Shown here piece by piece: positions 1 to 8,520 of a stretch of 64,000 nt of DNA; the stretch's first letter is position 1; each line of letters begins with the position of its first letter. The stretch comes from JAHEZL01 sp964406465 (lineage in GTDB: Bacteria > Bacteroidota > Bacteroidia > Flavobacteriales_C > GCA-002722245). The stretch is from NCBI GenBank assembly GCA_964406465.1, contig CAYORT010000008.1, positions 1 through 64,000 of the forward strand, in the 5' to 3' direction. The notes under the pieces are model-generated. The model was not told the DNA's origin. It saw only the letters and a list, made by a program, of their open reading frames with translations, and ran no database searches. The translations under genes and the position numbers were made by a program.

Positions 1-28
1 GAAAATCAAAAACAACTTGTCTTATTGC

Positions 29-51
29 CGTGAATTTATATCGAACTCACG
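29..51 (-). terminator. Weak hairpin just after the short beta-helix gene
   Basis: Read on the minus strand, an 8-bp stem (CGTGAGTT/AATTCACG, one G-T wobble) with a 7-base loop begins directly after the stop codon of the beta-helix gene. No clear T tract follows. It may be a terminator, which would argue that the short gene ends where it appears to, but the structure is weak. Confidence 0.25.
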
Positions 52-609
52 TTAAATACAATTTCGAATTACGGGGTTGCAGTATCCCGAAAAACCATAT
101 CCATGATTGTATATGCCTGCTCCCAGACCATTTCCTGCAGAAGTAGGAGTTCTATCGTCGTTTCCATCACGAATTACAAAACCATCAATGATTGCGGTAT
201 TGTTCAATTCTTGGTTATAAACTACTTTGTAACTATTGTCTGCAATACCATTATTGCCAATTTCTCCACTTAAAATGCTGCAGGGTCCGCAAGAAAATAC
301 ACGTTGAGATAATTGAGTTTCTGTGCCAACGAAGCTACCGTAAATGGCAACATTGTTTTTCATGTGGAATGAAGCAGATCTGTTGTTTGTTGAAGTGGGC
401 TTGTAGGTGCCACAGGCCACCCATACTTCATCTCCACCACTACTCGCGTCGATAATGTTTTGCAGATTTGCACCAGCTGCTGCATTTGTCCAACTGCTTC
501 CGTTAAAGTTGCCTGCGCCATTTTCACTTACGTACCAGATTGTTGCCTGACTAGTGGCAAAAAGAAAGATGCCAATGGCGGTATTAATTTTTTGTAGAAA
601 TGTTATCAT
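52..609 (-). CDS. Short secreted right-handed beta-helix protein, probably truncated
   Basis: The 185-residue product starts with a hydrophobic signal-like segment (about residues 1-23). It continues with the opening seen in long Bacteroidota beta-helix proteins: a WYVSENGAG start, then about residues 50-75 with DEVWVACGTYKPT, then NNVAIYGSF, a TILSG-like turn (here SILSGEIGN), IIDGFVIRDGN and GAGIYN. It stops at VIRNC, where family members normally continue with many more helix rungs and a C-terminal sorting domain. All three minus-strand frames meet stops within about 30 bases after the end, so a single frameshift does not restore a longer protein. It is either a decayed remnant or a naturally short version. 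Start ATG at 609 is the first one and gives a good signal peptide. Confidence 0.6.
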   Translation of the reverse strand: MITFLQKINTAIGIFLFATSQATIWYVSENGAGNFNGSSWTNAAAGANLQNIIDASSGGDEVWVACGTYKPTSTNNRSASFHMKNNVAIYGSFVGTETQLSQRVFSCGPCSILSGEIGNNGIADNSYKVVYNQELNNTAIIDGFVIRDGNDDRTPTSAGNGLGAGIYNHGYGFSGYCNPVIRNCI

Positions 610-727
610 GAAATTTTGATTTGATGTTTCTACTAAAAAATTGCAATTTGGTTTAATAAATATTTATATGAATTATTATTCCCTAATCTTAATTCAGCAA
701 AGTATAATTTTAGTATTTTTCATCTCC

Positions 728-1699
728 TTATTTCTTTTCGGTGCAATGAAACATCCAGTTGATTCCAAATTTATCTGTGCAGCTTCCATAGTAAGCACCA
801 AAGAACATATCCATTAACTCCATAGTAACCTTTCCATCTTTCGATAGTGCATCAAAAAGTCGCTTTGTTTCAACGCGAGTTTCGGGTTCTAAATTGATGT
901 GCATGTTGTTACCTGTTGTAAGCGTAAAACCCATACTTTCTGGTGCATCGGTAGCCATGATTACATGTCCGCCTAAAATTTCCAATTGTACATGTAAAAT
1001 CTGATTTTTAATATTTTCTGGAATACTTGGATTCCCTTCTGCTGGCGGGATATCACTGAAGCGAGTTAATCCTTTGCCACTGAATTCTCCGCCAAAAATA
1101 CTTTTATAAAAGTTGAAAGCTTCTTCGGTATTGCCATTGAAATTCAAATAAGTAGACACCCTTGATTTTGAGCTTGTTTTCATCTCGCCATGTAATTTGA
1201 ATTTTGCAGCGATGTAGGTATCTAATTGATCGAAAGTTTTTCCAAATCCTTCGTTCATGCTTGAATGCAGAGCTAAAAAAGTCTTAACCTGTTCGTCGGT
1301 ACCCATGAAAGGATAGCCATTCAAGGTTAAAGTTGTTTTTCCATTGTTTTCGCTAAGTGTCCAAGTGTTCATTATTTCCAACGGAAAATCAATGTCGAAA
1401 GGCGCTTTAATTATATTTCCTTTGTCATCGGCAAAGGCACTAGTAAATACTATTTTTTTTGGTGCATTTATTTCTTTGTAATTAAAAATACCATACATGG
1501 CGTTGCCGTCTGGACCAATCATTTTGTAATGAAATTTACCATTGGGTTTTACATCCAGCGATACCACTTCGAGTTTCATGCCCGCAGGGCCCCACCAGTG
1601 CTGTAAATGTTCTTCTTTTGTAAAGGCATCAAAAACCAGTTGTATAGGAGCTTTAATTATCCTTGTGATTATTAGCTCTTCTTTTTTGGTAGTATTCAT
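728..1699 (-). CDS. AHSA1/SRPBCC - PhnB-like (VOC) fusion protein
   Basis: The 323-residue product holds two domains that are usually separate genes. Residues about 8-165 are an AHSA1-type SRPBCC (START-like) domain, with the typical IKAPIQLVFDAFTKEEHLQHWWGP opening in part and a WTL...GKTTLTL strand. Residues about 175-320 are a PhnB-like vicinal-oxygen-chelate domain (YLNFNGNTEEAFNFYKSIFGG, HVIMATDAP, WMFHC end). The second domain begins at an internal Met (MKTSSKSRV), where a free-standing PhnB protein would start, so this looks like a read-through fusion of two neighbours. The start overlaps the stop of the ArsR gene by ATGA, so the two are translationally coupled. Ligand and reaction are unknown; a role in handling a small hydrophobic or toxic compound under ArsR control is inference. 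Confidence 0.85.
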   Translation of the reverse strand: MNTTKKEELIITRIIKAPIQLVFDAFTKEEHLQHWWGPAGMKLEVVSLDVKPNGKFHYKMIGPDGNAMYGIFNYKEINAPKKIVFTSAFADDKGNIIKAPFDIDFPLEIMNTWTLSENNGKTTLTLNGYPFMGTDEQVKTFLALHSSMNEGFGKTFDQLDTYIAAKFKLHGEMKTSSKSRVSTYLNFNGNTEEAFNFYKSIFGGEFSGKGLTRFSDIPPAEGNPSIPENIKNQILHVQLEILGGHVIMATDAPESMGFTLTTGNNMHINLEPETRVETKRLFDALSKDGKVTMELMDMFFGAYYGSCTDKFGINWMFHCTEKK

Positions 1700-2031
1700 T
1701 TTTTCTTTGGTTTATTTTTTTGGATAGTGTTTAAATATTTTTCGAGAGAATCTAGTTTGCTTTCCCAGAATTGACGGTATTGTTCTACCCACAACGATAC
1801 TTCATTCAGCTTTTCTAATTTAGCTTCGCAATAACGCTCCCTGCCTTGTTGCTTAATTGAAATCAAACCGCATTCTTCCAAAACTTTTACGTGTTTTGAA
1901 ACAGCGGGCCTACTGATATCGAAGTTTTCTGCTACTGCATTTAGGGTTAGTGATTGCATGGCCAACAATCCCAAAATTGCTCTGCGTGTTGGATCGGCAA
2001 TGGCCTGAAATACATCTCTTCTTGTTTCCAT
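1696..2031 (-). CDS. ArsR-family transcriptional repressor
   Basis: The 111-residue product is a winged-helix regulator of the ArsR type. The DPTRRAILGLL helix, the recognition region AENFDISRPAVSKHVKVL and the wing LISIKQQGRERYCEA are visible, followed by a C-terminal helix (WVEQYRQFWESKLDSLEKYL). There is no CxC metal site, so it belongs to the non-metal group often found beside AHSA1 genes. The stop overlaps the start of the AHSA1-PhnB gene (ATGA). Two inverted repeats lie immediately upstream of its start codon and are the probable autoregulatory operators. The inducer is unknown. Confidence 0.93.
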   Translation of the reverse strand: METRRDVFQAIADPTRRAILGLLAMQSLTLNAVAENFDISRPAVSKHVKVLEECGLISIKQQGRERYCEAKLEKLNEVSLWVEQYRQFWESKLDSLEKYLNTIQKNKPKKK

Positions 2032-2034
2032 ATG

Positions 2035-2077
2035 TGTAACTAAGTGGTTACAAATATATGTGTAACTATTTGGTTAC
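2035..2077. promoter_or_regulatory. Tandem inverted-repeat operators for the ArsR regulator
   Basis: Two copies of GTAAC-N6-GTTAC lie 26 bases apart (2036-2051 and 2062-2077). The first extends to TGTAAC/GTTACA, a perfect 6-bp dyad. They sit 4-46 bases upstream of the ArsR start and between the divergent ArsR and DinB genes. Position and symmetry fit binding sites for the adjacent ArsR dimer, with possible effect on both divergent genes. Confidence 0.65.
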
Positions 2078-2124
2078 GCAAATTTTTTGAAGAAAATAGT
2101 AGATTTGGTTTCAATTACATTCTT

Positions 2125-2637
2125 ATGAAAAAATCGCAAATAGTTGAAATGCCTCGGTTTTTTGATACGTATATCAAAATTGTTGAAGATATTGATTTGG
2201 TTGAAGGTTTAGAAAAAACATTGAATATGTTTGAGCGCGAGAAAGAACAAATAGCAAGGGTAGCAGAGAAGAGGTATGCGCCCGGTAAATGGACACCAAA
2301 GGAGATCATACAACATATCATTGATAATGAGAGGGTGCAGTCGTATCGTGCGATGAGAATTTCTCGTGGTGATAAAACATTATTGCCCGGTTACGATGAA
2401 GAATTGTTGGCCACCAACGCCAATGTTTCTCCTCGAACCTTGGAAGAACTGCTGGAGGAATTTAGCACTTTGCGGCGCGCCAATATTTTGATGTTTAAAA
2501 ATTGCACCGAAGAGATGTTGTTGCGTTCATCGATGTGTTACAAAGTGAATATTTCTGCGTTGGCTTTAGGATTTGTGTTAATTGGGCATCAAGAACATCA
2601 TATGAATGTGATGCGAGAAAAGTATTATCATTTATAA
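2125..2637 (+). CDS. DinB-family four-helix protein
   Basis: The 170-residue product has the DinB/YfiT-like pattern: YAPGKWTPKEIIQHIIDNER with a His in the second helix region, and a closing IGHQEHHMNVMREKY helix with two candidate metal-binding His. It is likely a metal-dependent thiol transferase-type or nuclease-inactive DinB protein; the substrate is unknown. A longer frame opens at 2044, but that start lies inside the ArsR operator and adds a non-conserved extension, so the ATG at 2125 is preferred. It is divergent from ArsR and convergent with the photolyase (2-base gap). Confidence 0.8.
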   Translation: MKKSQIVEMPRFFDTYIKIVEDIDLVEGLEKTLNMFEREKEQIARVAEKRYAPGKWTPKEIIQHIIDNERVQSYRAMRISRGDKTLLPGYDEELLATNANVSPRTLEELLEEFSTLRRANILMFKNCTEEMLLRSSMCYKVNISALALGFVLIGHQEHHMNVMREKYYHL

Positions 2638-2639
2638 AA

Positions 2640-3926
2640 TTATTCTTTCACCGCCTTTTTATATACCTCCAAGCATCTTTCGCGCGCCAATTTGTGATCT
2701 ACTATTGCCTTGCTTCTCTCTTTCACCCATTTGCGAATATACTTTTCTTCTGGGTCGAATTTTTTGGTTTGTTCCTCGGGATTGAAAATTCTAAAATAGG
2801 GAGCAGCATCACAACCGCTACCTGCAGCCCATTGCCAATTTCCGTTGTTGGCCGATAATTCGTAATCTAACAATTTCTCAGCGAAATATGCTTCGCCCCA
2901 GCGCCAATCAATGAGTAAATGTTTGGTTAAAAAACTTGCTACAATCATGCGCACTCGGTTGTGCATGAATCCGGTTTCATTGAGCTCGCGCATACCCGCA
3001 TCAACAATGGGGTAACCTGTTTTACCTTGACACCAGGCTTTAAATTCTTCTTGGTTGTTACGCCATTCTATCTTGTCGTATTTTGCTTTAAAGCTATTCT
3101 TCACGACGTGTGGAAAATGAAAAAGAATCATCATGAAAAATTCTCTCCATATGAGTTCGTTGAGCCATTGCTCATTGGTATTTATGGCGCGTTTCACCAG
3201 TTTACGAATACTAATGGTGCCAAAGCGAAGGTGAACACTCAGCATTGAAGTACCTTTTATAGATGGTATATTTCGCGTGTCGTGGTACTTTTTAATTAAA
3301 GCTTCATTCCATTCTGGTTCGGGATAAATCAAATCGCTTTTTTCAAAGCCGATTTCCTCCAAAGAAGGAAAATGCAAGGGAGAAAGTTGGATGAAATTTT
3401 GCTGCCATTTTTCACTGTCGAAAGTTGTGATTGGATGTTGCTGTAAATTTTGTTTCCATACTTTAGAATAAGGCGTGAAGACAGTGTATGGAGTGCCATC
3501 GCTTTTCACTACTTCGTTTTTTTCGAAAATTACTTGATCTTTAAAAGTGTGAAAAGCAATGTTTTTTGAATTTAAATATTTGCCAATTTGCTGGTCGCGT
3601 TGAATTGCCGACGGTTCATAATCGCGATTGGTGTATACCGCACTGATGCTGTACAGTGAGATTAATTTTTCGAAGGCTTTTTGTGGACTGCCATACTCTA
3701 CATGTAAACTTGAACCTTGCGCTATTAATTTATCTTGAATGCGCTGAAGAGTTTGATGAATGAAATCAACGCGTTTGTCTTTCTTGTTTTTTAAATCGTG
3801 CAATATATTGATATCGAAAATAAAGATAGGCAATACCGCATCAGAGCTTTTGAGGGCATGAAAAAGTGCGGTGTTGTCGTGAAGACGTAAATCCCTTCTA
3901 AACCAAAATATTACAACGTTTTTCAT
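2640..3926 (-). CDS. phrB: Deoxyribodipyrimidine photolyase (CPD class I type)
   Basis: The 428-residue product is a cryptochrome/photolyase-family flavoprotein that repairs UV-induced cyclobutane pyrimidine dimers using light. It starts with the antenna Rossmann domain (VVIFWFRRDLRLHDN). Its FAD-binding helical domain is near residues 200-420, with NELIWREFF, TGYPIVDAGMREL, GFMHNRVRMIVASFL and the adenine/FAD motif DYELSANNGNWQW. An Asn in NNGNWQW fits a class I CPD enzyme better than a plant-type cryptochrome. The Met at 3926 is chosen because the sequence upstream in frame lacks homology. No copy of the palindrome found near the carotenoid genes is visible upstream, so it is not obviously part of that regulon. 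Confidence 0.93.
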   Translation of the reverse strand: MKNVVIFWFRRDLRLHDNTALFHALKSSDAVLPIFIFDINILHDLKNKKDKRVDFIHQTLQRIQDKLIAQGSSLHVEYGSPQKAFEKLISLYSISAVYTNRDYEPSAIQRDQQIGKYLNSKNIAFHTFKDQVIFEKNEVVKSDGTPYTVFTPYSKVWKQNLQQHPITTFDSEKWQQNFIQLSPLHFPSLEEIGFEKSDLIYPEPEWNEALIKKYHDTRNIPSIKGTSMLSVHLRFGTISIRKLVKRAINTNEQWLNELIWREFFMMILFHFPHVVKNSFKAKYDKIEWRNNQEEFKAWCQGKTGYPIVDAGMRELNETGFMHNRVRMIVASFLTKHLLIDWRWGEAYFAEKLLDYELSANNGNWQWAAGSGCDAAPYFRIFNPEEQTKKFDPEEKYIRKWVKERSKAIVDHKLARERCLEVYKKAVKE

Positions 3927-4336
3927 GGAAATTCTTTTTGTAAATTTAGTATTATTATTTCTGAGATTATATAAAACAGTTAATTTGAATTTTAGGGGGA
4001 AATCGTCAAGATGTTTCATGCAAGCGTATATATCCTTGATCAAAAATTTGCTATTCAATCCGTGAATTTGAATATGATTTTATGAGATGTTATTTTACAT
4101 CTTTTACACTTAAAATGTGAACTGATTAGAACTATGAAAAGTAGATATGGACATTAGTTGGAGGTTTCTTTTTTCGAATGATTAATCTTGCTTTGTCATC
4201 CTGTTAAATATCTGTAAATCAATGTTATAAAATTGTCCATATAATGTCCGTGCCCTAATGTTTAATACTGTCTCGTTTGCTTGTAACTTACTGCTCGCTA
4301 CCTTTTTCTACGAGGGTATAATCAAACGGGTGAATT
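3927..4336. other. Intergenic region with divergent promoters
   Basis: This gap of about 410 bases lies between the divergently transcribed photolyase and the large adhesin. It holds one good promoter match (4276-4306, plus strand). No RNA gene, repeat or credible ORF was recognised in the remainder. Confidence 0.6.
4276..4306 (+). promoter_or_regulatory. Bacteroidota-type promoter of the large adhesin gene
   Basis: TTTG (4276-4279), a spacer of exactly 19 bases and TACCTTTT (4299-4306) match the Bacteroidota sigma-A consensus TTTG-N19-TAnnTTTG with only the last base differing. Transcription would start near 4312, about 25 bases before the ATG at 4337. Confidence 0.55.
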
Positions 4337-7300
4337 ATGATAAAACAGGCTTTTATTTCGCTAGAAAAAATGGTGCTTTTTGCCATCGTTTTTTGTTCAT
4401 TTTTTCAAGAATTGAGGTCACAATCTTGTTCTACCGACAAGAAGAATTCTTGGGAATGGCCAAGTCATTCTAATTGGTATTTTGGCGATGGGAATAGATT
4501 AAAATTTACGCCCACTTCAGCAACGCCAAGTGCGCTGGGAAATTTTGCTTCTTATGAAGGAACGTTAGGGGTTAGTGATGATTCGGGTAATCTACTCCGG
4601 TTTTCAAATGGAGTAACAATATGGAATGCGGCTGGCGTGCAAAAATATACTCCTATACCAGTTGGACAAGGTGGAACAGGGGGTAAGAATAGTGCTTCAC
4701 AGGGGGTTTTAGCTGTGCGTCATCCTTTGAATCCAACGAAGTATTTCGTTTTTAGCACCGATGACGCGATAGAGGGTGGCGGAAAAGGGTTTAATTACAC
4801 CGTTTTTGATGCCGCTGGAAATTTAGTGAGTGCACCGATTAAAATTGGTAATTACACCACTTGCGAAGGGGTGAATGCAACTTTTCATGCTAACGGAGTA
4901 GATATTTGGATTTCAGTTTGTCAGGCTCAAAATTCCTCTATAATAAATACATACCTATTGAAGTGCGATGGTACTGTTACCGGACCGGTGGTTTCTACCG
5001 TTGGACCAAAAATTACGGGAGATCCTATGCGTGGTGCTTTAGAATTTAGTCCTGATGGTACACGAGCAGCAACGGTAAATCACAATCCTTCGTCAAATAC
5101 ATTTCCAAATGGAGGAGCAAGTGAAGCGGTAATGATTTATGATTTCAACAATTCAACAGGTGTATTTAGTAACCCTTTAAAAGTATCTGCTTTGCCAGGA
5201 GCCTATTGGTGGCAACCAGGAGCTGTTACCGATGGGTACGACTGTGAATTTTCTCCCGACGGAAAAGGTTTGTATGTTGCTTATTTATCGGGGGAAGTTG
5301 CATTTTTTGACCTAAGTAGCAATAATGCAATAACCATTTTTAATTCACGAAAGTTAATAGGGAATGGAGGCAAAGAAGGAGCTATTGAAATGGCTGCTGA
5401 TGGTAATATGTATCACCAAGGAAATGCACTAAAAAGATTGTCGGGAAATTTAAATACCGGCGTTGTAACGTATACCAATGTAACGGGATTAACGAAAACG
5501 ATACGCGATGGATTGCCAAATTTATTTTTACCACCACAAGAGGAACCAGATATTCAAGAGGTAGGACCATTTTGCAGTTCAGATGGTCCGGTTGATTTAA
5601 ATACTTTATGGTTGTGTAGAGGTATTAATGCCGAAAGTCAAACGGCACCCGCAAGCGTTTATTCAGGCACAGGAATTACCGATGCTGCTCAAGGTATTTT
5701 TTCTCCATCTGTTGCAGGTGAAGGTACTCATAGAATCATTTTTACAAAATGTAGTGTAGATGACACCATCTATATTACAGTGAATGACTGTAATTGTCCC
5801 GACACTGCACTAAAAAATATTGCACCAATTTGTGCTGGCTCAACCATAGATTTGAGTTTACAAAAGGTTACCACCCAAAATGGAACATGGAGTATTCAAG
5901 GAACTGCAGGTGCAAACTGGCCAACAATAGTTGGAAATGTTTTTACTACTGATGCTAACACAGTTGCTGGAAATTATACGGTTCGATTCACTTTGAGTCC
6001 GGTACCATCAAATGCAACTTGTCCGAAATACGCCGAAAGAGTAATTAAAGTCAATGCGAAACCAATTTTAACATTCAATACCACACCGGTATGTGAAGGC
6101 TCTGCAGCTATTAATTTTACAGCAACTCCAGCGGGTGGAACATTTTCGCCTAACGCGACATTTACGCCGAGCACTGCAGGAAGTACGTCAATTACTTACA
6201 CGTATACCGATGCAAATTCATGTTCGAATTCAATCACAACAAATCAAGTGGTGAATGCAAAACCAATTTTAACCTTCAATACCACGCCGGTATGTGAAGG
6301 CTCTGCAGACATTAATTTTACAGAAACTCCGGCAGGTGGGATATTTTCACCCAGCGCGACATTTACGCCGAGTGCTGCAGGAAGTGCAGCAATTACTTAC
6401 ACGTATATCGATGCAAATTCATGTTCGAATTCAATTACAACAAATCAAGTGGTGAATGCAAAACCAATTTTAACTTTCAATACCACGCCGGTATGTGAAG
6501 GCTCTGCAGCTATTAATTTTACAGCAATTCCAGCGGGTGGAACATTTTCACCTAGCGCAACATTTACACCGAGTGCTGCAGGAAGTACGCCAATTACTTA
6601 CACGTATACCGATGCAAATTCATGTTCAAATTCTATTACTACAAATCAGGTTGTAAATGCAAAACCAACTGTTACTTTCAGTACAACCGAATTATGTGAA
6701 GGCGATGCAAGTATTGTTTTTAATGCTAGTCCGACAGGGGGTGTGTACAGTGGAAGTGGCATAAGTGGCAATACCTTTACGCCAATTACTGCAGGTGCTA
6801 CAGTGGTGACTTATACTTATACCGATGCGAATGGATGTGTCAATGCGGCATCAGCCAATCAGGTAGTAAATGCCAAGCCAAGTTTAAATCCGCTTGATCA
6901 AAGTATTTGTCCGGGAAGCAGCACCAATCTCGATGCAGGCGCTGGATTTTCAACCTACACTTGGATGCCAGGAGGAGAGACTACACAGCAAATATCTGTT
7001 TCAAGTGGAAACACTTATTCTGCAACTGTTACCAACGCCAAAGGATGTAGTGCAAGCGATAATATAGTTGTTACAGTAAATGCTAATTTGAGTATTGATT
7101 TGGGTGCAGACAAAAAGATATGTGAAGGCGAGAGTGCCGATTTTACTGTGAACTACGGGGGTGCAGGAGTTCAGTACAATTGGAGTAGCGGACAAACATC
7201 GAAGAATATAACGGTGAATACTAGCGGAACTTATCATGTTGATGTGGTTGATCCAATGGGATGTTCAGGTTCAGATGATGTGCAGTTGATTGTAAATCCT

Positions 7301-8440
7301 TTACCAACTCCATCAATTGCCGATGCTGAAATTTGTGCCGGTTCAACACATATTTTCGATGCAGGAAATTATGTGAGTTATCTGTGGTCGACAGATGAAA
7401 CAACACAAACAATTTCAAAAGGTAGTGCAGGGTCATATGCAGTAACTGTTACCGATACTAATGGCTGCAAAGCTATTGCATCTGCTACCTTAAATGTTAC
7501 TGCTAATCCTACGGTGAATTTGGGTGCAGATTACACGGGATGTGGAGGAACAAGTGCTCTTTTCGATGCAGGAAATGCTGGTTCTACTTATTTATGGAAT
7601 AATGGAGCCACGTCAAAAACTATTTCTGTAACCACCGATGGAACCTATTCAGTGGAGGTTACAGATGCTAAAGGATGTAAGGGCAATGGAAGCGTGAAAG
7701 CTACTTTTATTGCTATACCATCGTTGGAAATTGGCAATGATATAGACCTTTGTGAAGGAGAAAGCGCGGCAGTGAATGCAGTGGTGAGTCCGGCCTCTTC
7801 CAATGTTACATGGAGCACAGGAGAGAGTGGCTTAAGTATCACCGCAAATTCTGGAAGAATTATAGCAACTGCAAATAACGGAGGATTGTGTTCTGCAAAA
7901 GATACAATGAACATTTTTGTTCATCAAGCGCCATTAACTATGAGTATTCCCGATCAAACATTGTGTTTTTTAGATGTTGCAAATTCTGTGGTAGACGCTA
8001 TGGCTCCTGCAAGTCAGTATTTGTGGAATACAGGTGAAACCACTAAAGAAATAACTGTGCAAAAGGGAGGTGTGTACACCGTTGATTTAATTAACGAATA
8101 TGGTTGTGTTTCAAGCGAAAAAATTAATGTGATTGAAAAGTGCGAGTCTTCATTGTTTGTGCCTAATGCATTTACACCCAACGATGATGGAAGAAATGAA
8201 ATATTTTATGTTGAAGGGGTGAATGTTTACGATTTCGAATTATGGATTTTCGACAGATGGGGTGAAGTGATTTATCATTCATTAGATATGAAAGAAGGTT
8301 GGAATGGTAAGCGAAATAACAATATGCAAGATGCTCAAATTGATGTGTATGTATGGAAGGTGAAGTATAGATTTTGGGAAGATAGAGAAAATAACAATCC
8401 TTTGAGAGAAGAAGTAGGAACGGTGACTTTGGTTGAATAA
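4337..8440 (+). CDS. Giant secreted PKD-like repeat protein with T9SS type B sorting domain
   Basis: The 1367-residue product has a signal peptide (about residues 1-29). A roughly 370-residue N-terminal domain follows, with propeller-like features (NWYFGDGN, GALEFSPDGTRAA, YDCEFSPDGKGLYVA). A long chain of Ig/PKD-like modules comes next. The type B gliding-motility-associated C-terminal domain starts near residue 1269 (VPNAFTPNDDGRNEIF...FDRWGEVIY...GWNGK). Such proteins are exported by T9SS and held at the cell surface; adhesion or motility is the likely role. Three near-identical 67-residue modules lie in the middle (see the repeat entry). The N-terminal domain is shared with the protein at 18736-21114. 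A 12-bp-stem terminator follows. Confidence 0.88.
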   Translation: MIKQAFISLEKMVLFAIVFCSFFQELRSQSCSTDKKNSWEWPSHSNWYFGDGNRLKFTPTSATPSALGNFASYEGTLGVSDDSGNLLRFSNGVTIWNAAGVQKYTPIPVGQGGTGGKNSASQGVLAVRHPLNPTKYFVFSTDDAIEGGGKGFNYTVFDAAGNLVSAPIKIGNYTTCEGVNATFHANGVDIWISVCQAQNSSIINTYLLKCDGTVTGPVVSTVGPKITGDPMRGALEFSPDGTRAATVNHNPSSNTFPNGGASEAVMIYDFNNSTGVFSNPLKVSALPGAYWWQPGAVTDGYDCEFSPDGKGLYVAYLSGEVAFFDLSSNNAITIFNSRKLIGNGGKEGAIEMAADGNMYHQGNALKRLSGNLNTGVVTYTNVTGLTKTIRDGLPNLFLPPQEEPDIQEVGPFCSSDGPVDLNTLWLCRGINAESQTAPASVYSGTGITDAAQGIFSPSVAGEGTHRIIFTKCSVDDTIYITVNDCNCPDTALKNIAPICAGSTIDLSLQKVTTQNGTWSIQGTAGANWPTIVGNVFTTDANTVAGNYTVRFTLSPVPSNATCPKYAERVIKVNAKPILTFNTTPVCEGSAAINFTATPAGGTFSPNATFTPSTAGSTSITYTYTDANSCSNSITTNQVVNAKPILTFNTTPVCEGSADINFTETPAGGIFSPSATFTPSAAGSAAITYTYIDANSCSNSITTNQVVNAKPILTFNTTPVCEGSAAINFTAIPAGGTFSPSATFTPSAAGSTPITYTYTDANSCSNSITTNQVVNAKPTVTFSTTELCEGDASIVFNASPTGGVYSGSGISGNTFTPITAGATVVTYTYTDANGCVNAASANQVVNAKPSLNPLDQSICPGSSTNLDAGAGFSTYTWMPGGETTQQISVSSGNTYSATVTNAKGCSASDNIVVTVNANLSIDLGADKKICEGESADFTVNYGGAGVQYNWSSGQTSKNITVNTSGTYHVDVVDPMGCSGSDDVQLIVNPLPTPSIADAEICAGSTHIFDAGNYVSYLWSTDETTQTISKGSAGSYAVTVTDTNGCKAIASATLNVTANPTVNLGADYTGCGGTSALFDAGNAGSTYLWNNGATSKTISVTTDGTYSVEVTDAKGCKGNGSVKATFIAIPSLEIGNDIDLCEGESAAVNAVVSPASSNVTWSTGESGLSITANSGRIIATANNGGLCSAKDTMNIFVHQAPLTMSIPDQTLCFLDVANSVVDAMAPASQYLWNTGETTKEITVQKGGVYTVDLINEYGCVSSEKINVIEKCESSLFVPNAFTPNDDGRNEIFYVEGVNVYDFELWIFDRWGEVIYHSLDMKEGWNGKRNNNMQDAQIDVYVWKVKYRFWEDRENNNPLREEVGTVTLVE
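6053..6868 (+). repeat. Tandem 201-bp coding repeats (67-residue modules)
   Basis: Three nearly identical units of exactly 201 bases start at 6053, 6254 and 6455, each beginning with codons for NAKPILTFNTTPVCEGSA. A fourth, diverged unit of 213 bases starts at 6656. The high DNA identity between copies points to recent duplication or gene conversion. Copy number may vary between strains and is prone to assembly collapse. Confidence 0.9.
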
Positions 8441-8473
8441 TTGGTTGATTACAATAAAATCTACCGCAAAAAA

Positions 8474-8500
8474 AAATCCCTCACAAAATGTGAGGGATTT
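8474..8500. terminator. Bidirectional intrinsic terminator
   Basis: A perfect 12-bp stem (AAATCCCTCACA / TGTGAGGGATTT) with a 3-base loop is flanked by A and T tracts. It sits between the convergent adhesin and cytochrome genes and can serve both. Confidence 0.9.
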
Positions 8501-8520
8501 TTTAAATTTTTCATTGGTAA

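Noticed and set aside
2044..2124. Longer N terminus for the DinB protein beginning at 2044
   Set aside because: It starts inside the ArsR operator and adds 27 residues unlike the family.
2640..3926. Photolyase as a member of the MerR palindrome regulon
   Set aside because: Photolyases often belong to LitR/CarH regulons, but no TGTTTAAC/GTTAAACA dyad is present in the 400 bases upstream.
6053..6868. Regular direct repeats that could suggest a CRISPR array
   Set aside because: Period is 201 bases with no short repeat/spacer structure, and the units are in frame within an adhesin gene.
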